Source: Dipteris shenzhenensis (taxonomy: Eukaryota; Polypodiophyta; Polypodiopsida; Gleicheniales). From it: a stretch of DNA of 64,000 nt. The notes under the pieces are model-generated. The model searched no databases, was not told the origin of the DNA, and saw nothing but the letters and a program-made list of their open reading frames with translations. The position numbers and the translations under genes were made by a program. Below are positions 1 through 11,604 of this stretch, piece by piece. The stretch lies in assembly GCA_047967505.1 (NCBI GenBank), contig CM106538.1, one strand, 5' to 3'. Every line of letters begins with the position of its first letter. The stretch's first letter is position 1.

Positions 1-2373
1 ACATTAAAAAGCTCGCCAAAAGATTTCCCCCTATCCAATACGTTCATAAGTTTGCATGTAGAAAATGGCCTAGAACATAGATAAAAAATGCAAGTTTAAA
101 TAAATCTATGTTCTAAATTCACTTTAAAAATTAAGTCAAAATGGAAAATATTATTTAACAATTTTTAGGAAATAGCACTAAATTTATTTATATATATTCT
201 AGCTCGATATAGCTACCTCTCCAGATCTGTTTTGATGTGCTCTCCCTTTATATGTAGTCGCTCTTGATGAATTTATTTTATGGTGGCCAAACTCATGTTT
301 GCACTTGTGGCCATCTCAACCGATTTGGAGTCCAATAGTGGGAAAGAATGTGTGCTCACATCCCATAGTGGTTAAATAACCTTAACAACCATTATAATCG
401 GGAGCATGTGTACGTTAGTTGCCAACATTGGGTATTCTAGGGTGTTCCAGTGTAACTCCTCCGTAGTAAGGAGCCATAGATCAAGATAAGACACAATGGT
501 GTTCTTTATTCTACGGTGCATTACCAAAATGGTGTCCAAGATAAGACCATTGACACGTGATATATTAAGGAAGTCAAATTTTGCTGCGTGGTATCGAATC
601 TACTGTGAAGTCTACATGACACAGGATATCTGTTGGACGTAGTTGATGGCAGCTGACGGGGATGAATGAAGGTGAATGTTGACTTCGGTCAGGCAAACAG
701 GATGGAACGCAGCTCGAGTAACTTGTAGCTCCGACGGTGACGATTCTTTATCTGTCGCACAGAAACGTGGAGGGAATGCAGGATAAATTTTCTTGCGAGA
801 TAAGTTTGAAAGAACTTTAACTTAGGAATGGGCTTGACATTGGAATTTGCTGTGACGAATTGCTTGGCTTTTAGGCTGGCTGCTGGAGACTGTTCAACGA
901 AAGAGAACGCCTAAAATTTTCACAACAGCGGCTGTCGCTTTTGGATGGGATGGCTACCTAATGATGTTGAAATCACTGCTGATCGGCACCACAAGAAACG
1001 TAGAATGGCAGTGAGATAGACGGAAATAATTCCGAACTGATTACGTCGGCATGTTGTCATCAACAGGATATCAACGAATGAGACTTTTTAGAGCAAAGTG
1101 TCCTATCGCAGACACCCATAACCGTAGAAGCTTTTGTAATGTTCAAACAAGGACTGCTTTGGCGATGGCCGTGGTTGCTGACGAGGATTGCTTTGTGTGA
1201 TGAGATTAATCTGGAGTTGGCGATTGTTCACGTCGAAAAGGATGGCTGATGGTGATTCTTGTTGACGGAGGTTTGAACGGTACATTCGTCTGTGTCATGA
1301 GTTCCGTAAGCAGACGCAAGCAAAAACATTATCACGGGTTATCCAGACACAAGCAAAAACTGTGCCACGTAGAAAGAGACCAGATTGAAATATTTCTAAG
1401 GGAAATTTTCATAATGATTGCATTTACCGAGAAAACCTGTTTTAACCCTTCCTTCCAAGGAGGGCTCGAGGAAAAACCAACCTCCCTTGTTGACACAATT
1501 TTTTACGGAGACAACTTCCTGGAGACTCCTATGGGTGAACTAAAAAACAACTTCTACCTGGTTTTTCACTGCCACTCTGATTTGCAATCAAGCCTTGATG
1601 ACACACGAATAGGCACTAACTCGCCTCCTAGGATAGATCGTTTTCTCCAATCTAGACCATGGCCTCAAGACACCAAGAACCAAAATGGATTCTTTGGGGT
1701 TGGAAAGCATGGAATGATGAGGTGTCGCCTTATCTCATCTCCTAAACAAATGAAATGATGCCATGTGTCCTCTCCCAACCTAAGCCATTCCTAGTTCTTT
1801 TGACTTTTAGAACACGGTGGGATGAGAATAGGATAGAAATGCTTTTAACGGTGGATAAGACCAATCTTTCCCATTCCCATTCTATTTAATGCTCACATGT
1901 GCCGAAACACCCTTTAGACTTACGTCATAGGAGGAAAGAATGGATTCTTTCCCTTCATGGCCTTCAAAGGCTTGGGGAGGCTTATGCCTCCTCCAAATCA
2001 GCTATTGGGCATCAATAAGCCATAGCTATAGTAGGCAGGTCACTTTTGACCTATTGTACGACAAAAAACTTGACCCAATGACTTTGAAGGATTGGGAAAA
2101 AGGACTAGGAGGTCTTGAGCATCACGATGCTATTTTGAGGCTATTTTCCTTAGTTCCCTCTATTTCTCATAGTTTCCCTCTATTTCTCCTATATTTTCCA
2201 ACCTCTTTCCAACATACGGTGGGCCCTCCTTTTCCTCTCCATGACAATAAGCATTAAGAACCTATTTTCAAAGAAGGGAAAACATATGGTATACAAAAGA
2301 AACCTCTGGCCATGAAGGAGGAGAGTTCTAACAAGCCAAAGCCTCATGGTTGGCCAGATAAGTTCTTTTGAGA
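1..2373. other. Unassigned AT-rich stretch
   Basis: No recognisable gene or repeat family. Two longer open frames on the plus strand (1249-1758, 169 codons; 1940-2257, 105 codons) show no domain, zinc knuckle or catalytic motif that I can name, so I treat them as chance frames. No LTR, primer binding site or TIR was found here. Confidence 0.5.
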
Positions 2374-2679
2374 ATGGCAGTCAAAGAGAGCTTCAATGTT
2401 TACAAAGATGCTATCCTGCTATGCTTGGAGGGACTAGATGCTGTTGATACTCTTAACCAAGAGAATAACATGCTAAAACAGATGCAAATGGTGCAAACAA
2501 ACACGATGAAAGCATATGAGCTGGGATTACAAGAGTTACGTTTTAAAGCACAAATAACATTTGATCAGTTGCTAAATTTGGTTCCTATGCTACAAGGAAT
2601 AGTTGTTTCAAGGTTTGCAAGAGGATTAGTCTTCTATGCCACACAAAATGGTGAAACAGGAAGAGGAAGATATTGTTGA
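2374..2679 (+). CDS. Unrecognised helical ORF, 101 codons
   Basis: Open frame from the ATG at 2374. The product is rich in Leu, Glu, Gln and Met and begins MAVKESFNVYK, which superficially recalls the start of ANTH clathrin-adaptor helices, but the rest does not follow that family. A stretch in another frame just downstream (about 2650-2810, KQEEEDIVEIYTELLLKML) also looks helical, so this may be a frameshifted remnant of a longer coiled-coil protein. No function can be given. It could equally be a chance frame. Confidence 0.22.
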   Translation: MAVKESFNVYKDAILLCLEGLDAVDTLNQENNMLKQMQMVQTNTMKAYELGLQELRFKAQITFDQLLNLVPMLQGIVVSRFARGLVFYATQNGETGRGRYC

Positions 2680-3959
2680 AATTTATACTGAGCTACTGTT
2701 GAAGATGTTGATTACAAAGTACCTACCATTGATATCAAATACAAGAGGCAACGAATCCCTAAGGTACTCATTTTTGTCCGGGGAACTATATGAAGCATTT
2801 TGTTCTAAAAGTTGATCCCAGCACCATTCCAAGTGAGAATGGCTAACCAAAGAAGGATACAATCATTGGGTATAATCAAAGACAAGAAATTAGCATATGG
2901 GGACTCACCTTTATAGTTAGTTTTGTGGTCCTCTGAATGGAAGAAAAAGATAGCTCTTACTCCATGATTTTGGTAATACCTGGGCTCAGAGCTGCAAAAG
3001 TCAAGCAAAATTGGGGGCTGAGAGGATTACTATAAGGAAAGGTAAGAAGAAATTGAAATTTTCCTTAACACCAAACAAAAGTATTCCTCGGCGTATGCAA
3101 CCATTGGAAGATGAAGGAGTAGATATGGTAGCTCAATTTGAGGAGGATGAGGAAGAATCCTTCTATGGTCTCTTTGTTTGAAGTGGATGTAGCAAGCATT
3201 TTGAAACAATACACAAATGGTAAGCACAAGTTTACTACTTCAGAATCGACTGTGCAAAGGGATCAGGTAGATAATGTCAGATAGAAGTCGGATGCACTTC
3301 CTAACAAGTTAGAAAACCAGCAAACCAAGGAGTGGGTCAACGTTTGCTTGGGTGTAGCCAATCGCGAAATTATTTTCGAGGCCATTCTGGGGCCACGATG
3401 CGACACGTTAATGGGTGAGATTTTGAATTTTGCACGGACATGCACTCTCACCGGAAGTTTTTTTGGCACCATGATTGCCACACTAGCGTAATAATGAGAA
3501 ACAATCTTATCGTTATCGACAGCGCAGGGCTCGACACATGGCACTATATGCATTTACTCATGAGCACAGAGATTGTTGCTCTGCCTCTGGCCTTACTACA
3601 TCACATAGCCTTTGCCTTGTCATCTCTCATTGTGCATCTTTGCCATTCGTCACTGTGCAACACAATCTTTTGTTGTGTTGACCACTGTGCTGGTACGAGC
3701 GCAACCATATAGGCCTGACTACAACATAAAACTTTTGCCTTGCCACCTGTCATTTGCGCAGCTTCGCCATCTATTACTGCGTAACACAATCTTTTGTTGC
3801 GCTGACCACCTTGCTGGTTTGAGCAATGATGTTAGCATGGAGAGACCACCACATTGGCATGAAGACCACCGTGGCATGTCAATCTCTAAAGGGGTCCCCT
3901 CAAGGTCCATATCCACAACCACCATGCTGGATGTTGGAGCGTGACTTTAGTTCTAAACC
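2680..3959. other. Unassigned stretch
   Basis: Apart from the possible downstream continuation of the helical ORF, nothing recognisable. Several overlapping frames of 60-110 codons on both strands around 3263-3944 contradict each other and have no domains. Confidence 0.4.
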
Positions 3960-4400
3960 AAGGAAAATGGTGTTATTTTAGTCATATTACTCCTTGTGCA
4001 ACAATTTCTCAACCACCACACACGTTCTTGGAGCTATTTTAGTTCCAGGCTAAGGAAAATGTAGACATTTGCAATTTATGATAATTTCCTTGCAATCACC
4101 GTGCTAGTTATTAGAGCTATTATAGTTCTAAACCACCGCACTGGCTATTGGAGTTATTATAGTTCTAAACCAAGGAAAATATACTCCTTTTTTGAAGTTA
4201 CCTTGCAACCACTATGCTGGTTATTGGAGTTATTATAGTTCTAAACCACTGCAGTGGCTATTGGAGTTATTATAGTACTAAACCAAGGAAAATATACTCC
4301 TATTTTGAAGCTATTTCAGTCCTACTAATTCTTGTGCAACAATTTCTACTAGTTCTTGGAGCTATTTTAGTTCCAAGCTAAGGAAAATGTTGTTTCATTT
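3960..4400. repeat. Short imperfect direct repeats
   Basis: The phrase 'attatagttctaaacca' with a following 'aggaaaat' recurs several times (near 4110, 4157, 4225 and 4269), together with 'ttggagttattatag' and 'gctattttagttc'. This is a degenerate tandem array with a unit of roughly 50-110 bp. No coding content. Confidence 0.6.
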
Positions 4401-5045
4401 TAGAGCTCTTTTAGTCCTTCTGCAACAATTCCTTGTATAGCAATCACATTGGTTGCACTAGTTGTAGTAAATCTGAAACGAGGGCATTTGTGAACCATTT
4501 TCACTACAATAACAACAGTTTTTTCAACAATTTCTTGTGCAACGGTCCCTATGGTTGTAGTAAAATGAGGGAAAAAATATGCCATTTGCGCTTCTTTAGA
4601 GCCACTTTCACTACCGAAGTAACAACAATAATAGTTTTGGCGATAATGGTACTACATTAAAATGGAAACAAAATAAATTACATCCGATAGTTTTTGTGAT
4701 AATAGTATTACATCAAAATTGAAACAAAATAAATTACATGTGAAGAGCAAACATTTAACAAAACAGATTACATACAAAGATGCTAGCACTTTGTCTTTGT
4801 GACACTTCTTTTAACACATTTAGCACTTGTCAACACCACTGCTATGGTGGCAGGACCGGGTGTCACTTTTTGCTCTTATTAGCACTTTCTTATACTTTTG
4901 ATTTGGTGCCTCATATGTAGGGGACAATACGAGCACCTTGTAGTGCTATCATAGTAGGTAGGACTTTCATAGAATTTTGACCCAAAACTCCTTGTATGTA
5001 GGAGATAATACAAGTACCTTGTAATTGAACATAACCTTTTTCATA
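4401..5045. other. Unassigned stretch
   Basis: AT-rich. A weak doublet 'gtagggacaatacgagcaccttgtag' / 'gtaggagataatacaagtacc' near 4917 and 4997 suggests an old short duplication. Nothing else is seen. Confidence 0.4.
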
Positions 5046-5720
5046 GCAACTTCTTTCAAGGCACTAGAAGAGGGAGCTCAACTTGGCGGTGAGCTCAATT
5101 GAGCACAACATTTGACAGCAGGCAAGGAACTCCATCTAGTGGTGGTGAGCTCTAGCACACTGACGCATGCTCTCAGTTTGTTAAAGCCAATCAAGTTGAG
5201 TTCTCCTTCCCTAGTGCTTGAAAGGTTGTGCTCAATTACGAGAGGCTCATCACCAAGTTGAGTTCTCCACCAGTGTTGCTTGACGGAACAATGATGACCC
5301 ATTTCCCTTGGCTCCCCATCCTGCAACTCCCTTGGTTATGAGGTTTTTCTTTCAAGACTTTCAAGGAACTGCCTTCTTCATAGCAACTTGTTTCAAGGAA
5401 CTGGTAGAGAGAACTCAACTTGGCAGTGAGCTCAATCAAGCACAACATTCAATGGTGGACAAGGAACTCAATTTGGTGGTGACCTCTAGCACACTAACGT
5501 ATGCTCTCAATGTGTTATAGCTTATCGACCAAGTTGAGTTCTCCTTCCCCAGACTTGCCGAAGGTTGTGTGTTGAATTACGAGAGTCTCATCACCAATTG
5601 AGTTCTCTACCAATGCCTGACGAAACAACGATGGCCCATTTCCCTTGGCTCCCCACCCTGCAACTCCCTTGATCATGGCTATGGCTAGTGGAGTGTTGCG
5701 GGATGGAGAGCCAAGGCAAA
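5046..5720. repeat. Tandem duplication, unit about 337 bp
   Basis: A segment starting 'gcaacttctttcaaggc' at 5046 is repeated from 5383 ('gcaacttgtttcaagg'). Both copies continue through the same landmarks: 'gtgagctcaat', 'ctctagcacact', 'agttgagttctcc', 'cccatttcccttggctcccc'. The copies differ by scattered substitutions and small indels. Overlapping ORFs on both strands in this duplication are considered non-coding. Confidence 0.8.
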
Positions 5721-5975
5721 CAATGGATCCCATAACTTGGGTAGCATTATGAAGGGGCATTGAGGTTGCAGCAGAAGATTCATCATAGGGGCATGCAGAG
5801 AACATGGAAGGGGGTAGGAGAGGGATTTTCCTAGGTGCGATGAATTGTTTCTCTACCCTTAAGGCCTTTATATAACTAAACTTGCTGCCCTTCCACTCTT
5901 TTTCCCTTCATTTCTTATGTTAGTTTGTGTGACTCTAGGTGCCTATCGCTGCTAAGAGCACACAATCCACCCGCT

Positions 5976-6345
5976 AGATTTTGCTAGTAGCACAGCCTAG
6001 TGTAGGTAGTCATCTACATCATCTTCTAGCCATCACAGGTGATCATCGAAGCCAAGATCATGATAGTTGAATGGGATGAGGGGGGAGGAGCAGTGTCACA
6101 TGCACCAGCTTGCTGGTAGCCTAGCCTAGGCAGTCATTTACATCATCGTCTAGCCATGACGTGCGATTAGATGGTTGCCATGGGAGAATTGCTTGGTCAT
6201 TGGAGCCAAGGTCATAATAATTCAATGGGATGAGGGGGGAGGAGTGGTGGTACATACACCCAGCTTGTTGGTAGCCCAACCTAGCATAGGCAGTCGTATA
6301 CATCATTGTTTAGCCACGGCATGCAATTAGATGGTTGCCATGTGG
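5976..6345. repeat. Tandem repeat, unit about 125-165 bp, ~2.3 copies
   Basis: The landmarks 'tgggatgaggggggagga' and 'cagcttg.tggtagcc' recur at about 6071 and 6227, and 'ggcagtc.t.tacatcat' recurs near 6005, 6130 and 6293. The later units carry about 40 bp extra ('gattagatggttgccatg'). Confidence 0.75.
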
Positions 6346-6379
6346 GAATTTCTCAATCATTGGAAAATTCTAATAGTCT

Positions 6380-6870
6380 GATATGTTCTTACAATCTATC
6401 TCCAATTTAATGCTAATTTGAGCATGCAAATTAGATGGTCCCTCATGAAAAGTCATTGTTATTATAGTCTGATTCGGACTCAATGTTAATCTAGGCCTGT
6501 GAACTAGATGGCCCCTCATGCAAAGTCATTGTTATTACAGTCAACTGAAGAAAGGCAAGATCAAAGCAAGACATCAGATTAGCATTGAGTCGGTTCATGA
6601 GGTTGTAATAACAATAGTTCTCATTCTAAACTATTGTTATTATAACCTGATGATCCGACTGAATGCTAATTTAAGCTTATGAACTAGATGGTCCCCCATG
6701 CAAAGTCATTGTTATTACAGTCTGATTCTGACTCAATGCTAATCTAATCCTGTGAATTAGATGGTCCCTCATGCACAATCATTGTCATTACAGTTTGATT
6801 CTGACTGAATGCTAATCTGAACCTATGAATTAGATGGTTCCTCATGCATAGTCATTGTCAATAAAACAAG
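6380..6870. repeat. ~72-bp tandem repeat with an inverted centre
   Basis: Units built on 'agatggtccctcatgcaaa', 'gtcattgttattacagtc' and 'tgattctgactcaatgcta' start near 6430, 6500, 6690, 6760 and 6830. Between about 6545 and 6660 part of the unit appears inverted ('agattagcattgagtcgg', 'gttgtaataacaatag' facing 'ctattgttattataacc'), so this part could fold into a hairpin. No coding capacity. Confidence 0.7.
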
Positions 6871-7318
6871 CTCAGTGGTTGTTTGGAATTAGTATACTAT
6901 TTGGGATTTACTAAAACAAGTGCTATGGATTAGTATACTATTTGGGATTTACTAAAACAAGTGCTATGGTTGTTTGGGATCTACTAAAGGTAATATTTTG
7001 TGGGGGTTGCAGTTAATCATAAAGCAACAAAAATGCATTTCATTGCTATTGCCTACCTCCTCTAGCCAGTGCCTACCTCCTCTAGCCTTAACATCATACC
7101 ACTAACTTGTCATATTAATCAATGTAATGTGTGGTGAATCTATCGGTGCATGGTCTTCAAAGATTGCAAAGATCTCACTAGATTACATCATTGAGCATGT
7201 CAAGATGGCTTGATTTGACATATTAGAATATGTGAACAATTATAGCTTGGATAGCAGTAGAGCAAACTAGTTAAAAAACCCGACAGGTCTTAAGTGAAGG
7301 AACAATAGAGGAAGAGAG
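6871..7318. other. Unassigned stretch with short duplications
   Basis: A small direct duplication 'tagtatactatttgggatttactaaaacaag' sits around 6892-6965 and a 21-bp doublet around 7050-7075. The phrase 'ttgggatttac' also occurs in the duplicated segments at 45.95 and 48.2 kb, which hints at a shared origin with the block at 44-49 kb. Confidence 0.4.
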
Positions 7319-7648
7319 ATGGAAAGCCACAGAGGCAATGACATTTTTCCTGCCGCTTTTCTTGAGCTTGATGAAGCCATTTCGCAAGGGGTCCCTCGAC
7401 AACCCAAGATTGTTGTAGATGAGATTGATCACTTGGAGGATATGATGGAGAGGACGAAGACCATGCACATTGCCAAGACTCAGATTATAGCCCCCCCAGC
7501 AAGTCAAGAGTACTGTGCTCTGAAAATATTGAGGCCTTCATTGACATCTAGGGGGAACCCATACATCACAGCCATAAGGAGGCCCTTTATGAGCATGTTA
7601 TCTAAGGTTATGACATCCAAATGTGTGGTGAATCACCTGTGGGAATGA
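7319..7648 (+). CDS. Small ORF family copy 1 (unknown function)
   Basis: Open frame of 109 codons beginning MESHRGNDIFP. Its first ~45 residues match the ORFs at 44591, 46609, 46844 and 48852, including the core VPRQPKIVVDEIDHLE. After that core this copy diverges completely (ERTKTMHIAKTQ onward), where the others continue with a KMVILQEELWEGLQYY segment. Repetition at distant sites suggests a former coding sequence or a transposon-borne sequence. I know of no matching domain and give no function. Confidence 0.35.
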   Translation: MESHRGNDIFPAAFLELDEAISQGVPRQPKIVVDEIDHLEDMMERTKTMHIAKTQIIAPPASQEYCALKILRPSLTSRGNPYITAIRRPFMSMLSKVMTSKCVVNHLWE

Positions 7649-8215
7649 AGGGTCTCCACTAGTGCTAGCATTTCTACTCCAGGTGAGTGAAATGCAATCA
7701 CCTTATATGAGAAGGAAGATATTATTGGGATCACAGAGTATCGAGGGGGGGTGGTACTAGGCATGCTGAAGATGAGTGGGTGACTCGGGGGGGTCACTCA
7801 TCATATGTAACCCTATCACGTGAGTTCAACAGAAGGATATTTTTTATTTCTAAAATTTACAGAAATAAATATACATAAGGGACTATTAAAAATAGTTTCT
7901 AAAAAAATTTACAGATTTGTATAGAAAAGGGGTACATTTTATTAATGAAAAAATTACTGATAAGGGATTTTAATAAATAGGCCTTGAACGCACGTGATAT
8001 AGAGGGTTTTTACATAGTGACCCCCCTGAGGTGGGTGAGCAGCAGATGAGTAGGGGAGTAGATGCAGTGATGAAAGTTGGAGGAGAGAGTGCGGCAAAGT
8101 AGAGCAAGGACAAAAAAGAGCTAGAGGAGGGGTGTGGAGCAAAGTATCAAAGCATGGGCAGATGAGAGCAACGTAGTAAAATGCCAAATGCCATGAATCT
8201 TATATATATATTATA
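7649..8215. other. Unassigned stretch
   Basis: Contains a few short G runs and an AT-rich part at 7830-7990. No gene or repeat recognised. Confidence 0.4.
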
Positions 8216-8990
8216 AAGTTTGAGCCACCATGGTGGCTGGAGCCCGGGGTTCCATCCATATTAATTGCAAGTCAGTGTGGTGGAATCCCCTAGACAGGCT
8301 GGTAATCATGAAGAAGACACCATGTGGTGCCACTTCGGTGGCTAGTAAAATTAAGTGCTAGCCTGGTGGAATCTTAGCCACGGTAGACATGGCTGATGAG
8401 AGCCACCACCATCAGGCAGTAATTCTCATTACCATGTCTAGTCACTCATTACCATGCACTCTAGTTCTCTACTGAGCATGTGAGCCCAGTGACTGGTAAT
8501 TTTTACTACACTGATAGTGATCATGCATGCTAACTCCATGCTAAAGCGCGGTGGTCGGTGAGCAATGGCATGATGGTATCATAGCCATGACAGACGTGGC
8601 TGATGACAACCACCACCATCAGGTAGTAATTTTCACAAAAGTAAATCATGAAGCCTAATCACATCTAATCCCTCATTACCATAATTTACTACACTCTTAG
8701 TAATCATGCATGCAAGCCCGATGGTGGTAATTGAAAGCTGAGTAATTGCAGGCCACTGCCGTGGCTGGTAATTAACTGATAGCCTGATGGATCTTAGCTA
8801 CCACCACAAATGTGGCTGGGAATCTTAGATGCCACCACCTCTAATCATGCATTACCATGCAAGTCAGTACTGCCCCCTTGAATTATTTGAAATTCAGGCC
8901 AACCATCATAGTGGCTCTCACCTTGATAGTAATCAGGCTATAACCACCATGGTGGCTCTCACCTTAACAGTGTAGTTAGGCTACAAACCA
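8216..8990. repeat. Degenerate repeats around 'ccaccatggtggct'
   Basis: Phrases such as 'ccaccatggtggct', 'gtggctggtaat', 'gccaccaccatcaggcagtaatt' and 'cattaccatgca' recur. The clearest pair is about 8374-8460 against 8570-8690, roughly 195 bp apart. 'ccaccatggtgg' is self-complementary, so many short hairpins are possible. No coding region. Confidence 0.6.
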
Positions 8991-9269
8991 CTATTCCATT
9001 CCCTTAACCATTTCCTTTTCTATCCCTCTTGAACGTTTTGTTTTATCTTTCAATCTCAAGCCTCCACTATTCCATTTCTTTCACTGCTTCATCTTCTATC
9101 CCTCTCGACCATTTCTTGCACTCGTCCTACAACTTCTATCCCCTCTCGTATTGGACCTTGCATAGCAGTCTGGGAGCTCCTCATACAATCTATCCTCCCC
9201 CTCTGTAGCAAAGAGCAAGAGCCTTTCCTCCTCTAATCTTGAAATCGTGACATATGGGAGCTCCTCTCT
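8991..9269. other. Pyrimidine-rich unassigned stretch
   Basis: C/T-rich with loose repeats of 'tctatccctctcga'. It directly precedes the decayed coiled-coil ORF. No clear promoter element was identified. Confidence 0.35.
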
Positions 9270-10769
9270 TACTATTCAAAAGCCCAATTTGGATGCTCTC
9301 CAAAACTTCACTAGGATGGTGCAAGAGGTGAACGTGAAGGAGGGACAACTAGTCTGTCAAGTTCAAAAAATTACCATCAATGAAAGCGTGATTGAAAAGG
9401 CTCTATGAATTTTCGGAGGCAGTTCGCAAGCACACTTTTTTGAGAAGCAGTGGAAGAGACAAGATATTCTAGGCATATACCCCAACGCTCAAATTACTAA
9501 AGATGGTGGAGTCAAGATTTTGAGCTTATCAATAGACCTCCAAGATGTGCTGAAGAAGACCAATACGAGAGGATTTTGCAAGTTCTGACATGTTCAAACA
9601 ATAGTAGAGAACTGAAATGATGTGATGTATCTTCCTCAAGGGCGATCTCAAGAGTGTGTTAACCAACCTAAAGAATTGCATGGATGGCAAATCCCAATTG
9701 TCATCTCAGCCCATTGGAGTTGCAATGCACCTGATGGCATCTACCCTCAAAGGGAGTTCTGAGCAATACGAGAAACATATGTCTCAGAAGGTGACTTTTC
9801 TACAAGAGAAAGCCACCGATGCAGCAAAGGAAATGCAACTTGAGAAAAGTCTCAAGGAAGGTGTAGAAGCCAAGGTAGAGAAGGCACAAGTGAGGGCCTT
9901 GCAAGCACAAGAGCAAGTTGAGGCCGCTACAAAATTAGTCGACATGGATAAGCATAGAAGAGAAGAAGTAGAGAAGTGCATGAAGGAGCTTTGAGATAGG
10001 CTCAAAGAAGTGAGAAATGACAAGGACATGGTGGACAAGGAGCTAGAAAAGATGCGAAAGAACCTTGAAGATTAGAGCCAAAAAGGAGGGCCTTTACAAA
10101 TGGCTTTGCAACATGTAAAATGCATTGAACATTGAAAAAGACCAGATGATGGAGGAACTGAAAAGGGAGAATGCAGAAACCAGAAAGGTGATGCAGGAGC
10201 TGCAAGAGAGCTTCAAGGCCAGGAAGGATGGGGCAAAGAGTAGGCAAGGTGGAGAAGACAATGAGGCAGCTCCCCAAGCTAGGAAGGATATAGAGAGCAG
10301 CCATGATGGAGCAAGTTCCAGCCACCATGGTGGAGATAGTTCCAGCCATAGTGGTGGAGCAATTTGCAACAACCACGGTGAGGGTTTTTTTTTCAAAACA
10401 CCATTGGAAGTCTAAAGAGCAAGCTACAAGACCTTGCAATAAGATCAAGATAGATGTTTGCACGAGCTTGTCATGGCTTTCAACAGTTATGAAAAGTAGT
10501 CTGTCATCCTGCGAGATTTCCAAACTAGAGTGGAAGTCTTGGAAATGGCCCATTTTGATGTTTTTGAGCAATTTGAGCAACTTCAACAGATGCTGAGGGA
10601 TTCAGATGAAGTTGTTGCACAGAGTGAGAGAAGAGTGGAGGAGATGAAGGAGAATACTTTTAGCCTTAGGATGAGGGAGAAAGGAATCAAGTAGCAAGCT
10701 CGTCATGTACAGAGCAAGAATGTGGTATTGACGGCTGCAATAGTTAAATCCTGTTCGTAGGGTTGTTAC
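9270..10769 (+). pseudogene. Coiled-coil protein pseudogene, 5' part (split by element A)
   Basis: Frames that join with few stops and shifts encode a long, mostly helical protein. It begins around NLDALQNFTRMVQEVNVKEG, then HFFEKQWKRQDILGIYPNAQ, followed by a charged coiled coil (9656-10070: EKSLKEGVEAKVEKAQVRAL and EKCMKEL). Next comes a Ser/His/Gly-rich linker (about 10290-10370) and a second helical block (VEVLEMAHFDVFEQFEQLQQ) ending near 10700. In-frame stops occur near 9406, 9585, 9615 and 9992, with frameshifts. Element A inserted at 10769, and the reading resumes at 42810. The family is unknown to me. It could be a gag-like protein of an old retroelement or a host gene remnant. Confidence 0.5.
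10765..10769. repeat. Target site duplication of element A (left)
   Basis: GTTAC immediately before the 5' LTR, repeated at 42805-42809 immediately after the 3' LTR. Confidence 0.85.
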
Positions 10770-11110
10770 TGTTGAGATATCGAGCTCCACTCGTGATATG
10801 CCAGGGTGACTATTGTGCATTTATGTCACCGACTTGTTAGTTGCAAATGTAGTTGGTACACCGCCCATGAATAATAGCTAGATGACAACTATCTTTATGT
10901 ACTCTGGTTAGTGGCTTAGTTAGTATGCCACCTTAGTTAGCTGCATTTGGTTTGAGACCCACATATAGGGTTCACCTATTCTTTTGTACTTAGAGTTCTT
11001 TTGGCTTTCACAACTAAGAAGAGGAAAACTGTTTTCAGCCTCCACCTTTGTGTATATTTCCCCATTGTGTATGTGAGAAAGCTACAAGTGAGATTCCATC
11101 CTCTCCCAGA
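10770..11110 (+). repeat. 5' LTR of element A
   Basis: Begins TGTTGAGATATCG and runs to the primer binding site. It is about 341 bp against 352 bp in the related elements. The last ~11 bases (normally ...TCTTCACA) appear deleted, so it ends ...CCCAGA. It carries the retroviral-type promoter and RNA processing signals in principle. I could not pick a convincing TATA box. Confidence 0.88.
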
Positions 11111-11122
11111 TGGTATCAAAGC
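11111..11122 (+). promoter_or_regulatory. Primer binding site of element A
   Basis: TGGTATCAAAGC directly after the 5' LTR. It differs by one base from the TGGTATCAGAGC seen in B and C. It would pair with the 3' end of initiator tRNA-Met to prime minus-strand DNA synthesis. Confidence 0.8.
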
Positions 11123-11604
11123 TCGGTTCATGGTAAGGAGATCAAGAAAGCAAACCAAGATCACAGTGTCCTAGTAAGAGGATCAGTGTTGCTTTCCTTT
11201 TTTTCAAGTTTGGGAGCAAATCTCTACAAGTAGCATAGCCGGAAAGTGCAAGAGTGCACTGTCTCATATTGGGATGCCCTTCGTGATGTGGTGAGAGGGT
11301 AGTATATGCTACGAGCCCATTTTGGTGGTGGAAGTTTTCCGCAGGCACTCAGGAAAGTGCCTTGTTCTTGCTATGCGACCACTGTTCTACAGATGGGTGA
11401 AAAGTTATCATAGAAATTACATCGTATGCCTATGCACAGAGATATTGGGAGTGATAGAATCATTCTTATTGCCTGTTGATGCATAATCATCACTAGGAAG
11501 TGACTGTGTGGTCAAATACCACTTTCGTCACTTTTGCAGATTTGCCCTTATGAGGTAGAAGTTGTGTTTTTTTGTAGTGACAGAATATTTTGCAGTGTTT
11601 TGTA

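Noticed and set aside
1249-1758. 169-codon plus-strand ORF
   Set aside because: No recognisable motif and no supporting context; length is within chance for this much sequence.
2374-2679. ANTH-domain clathrin adaptor
   Set aside because: Only the first ~10 residues resemble that family; the rest does not follow it.
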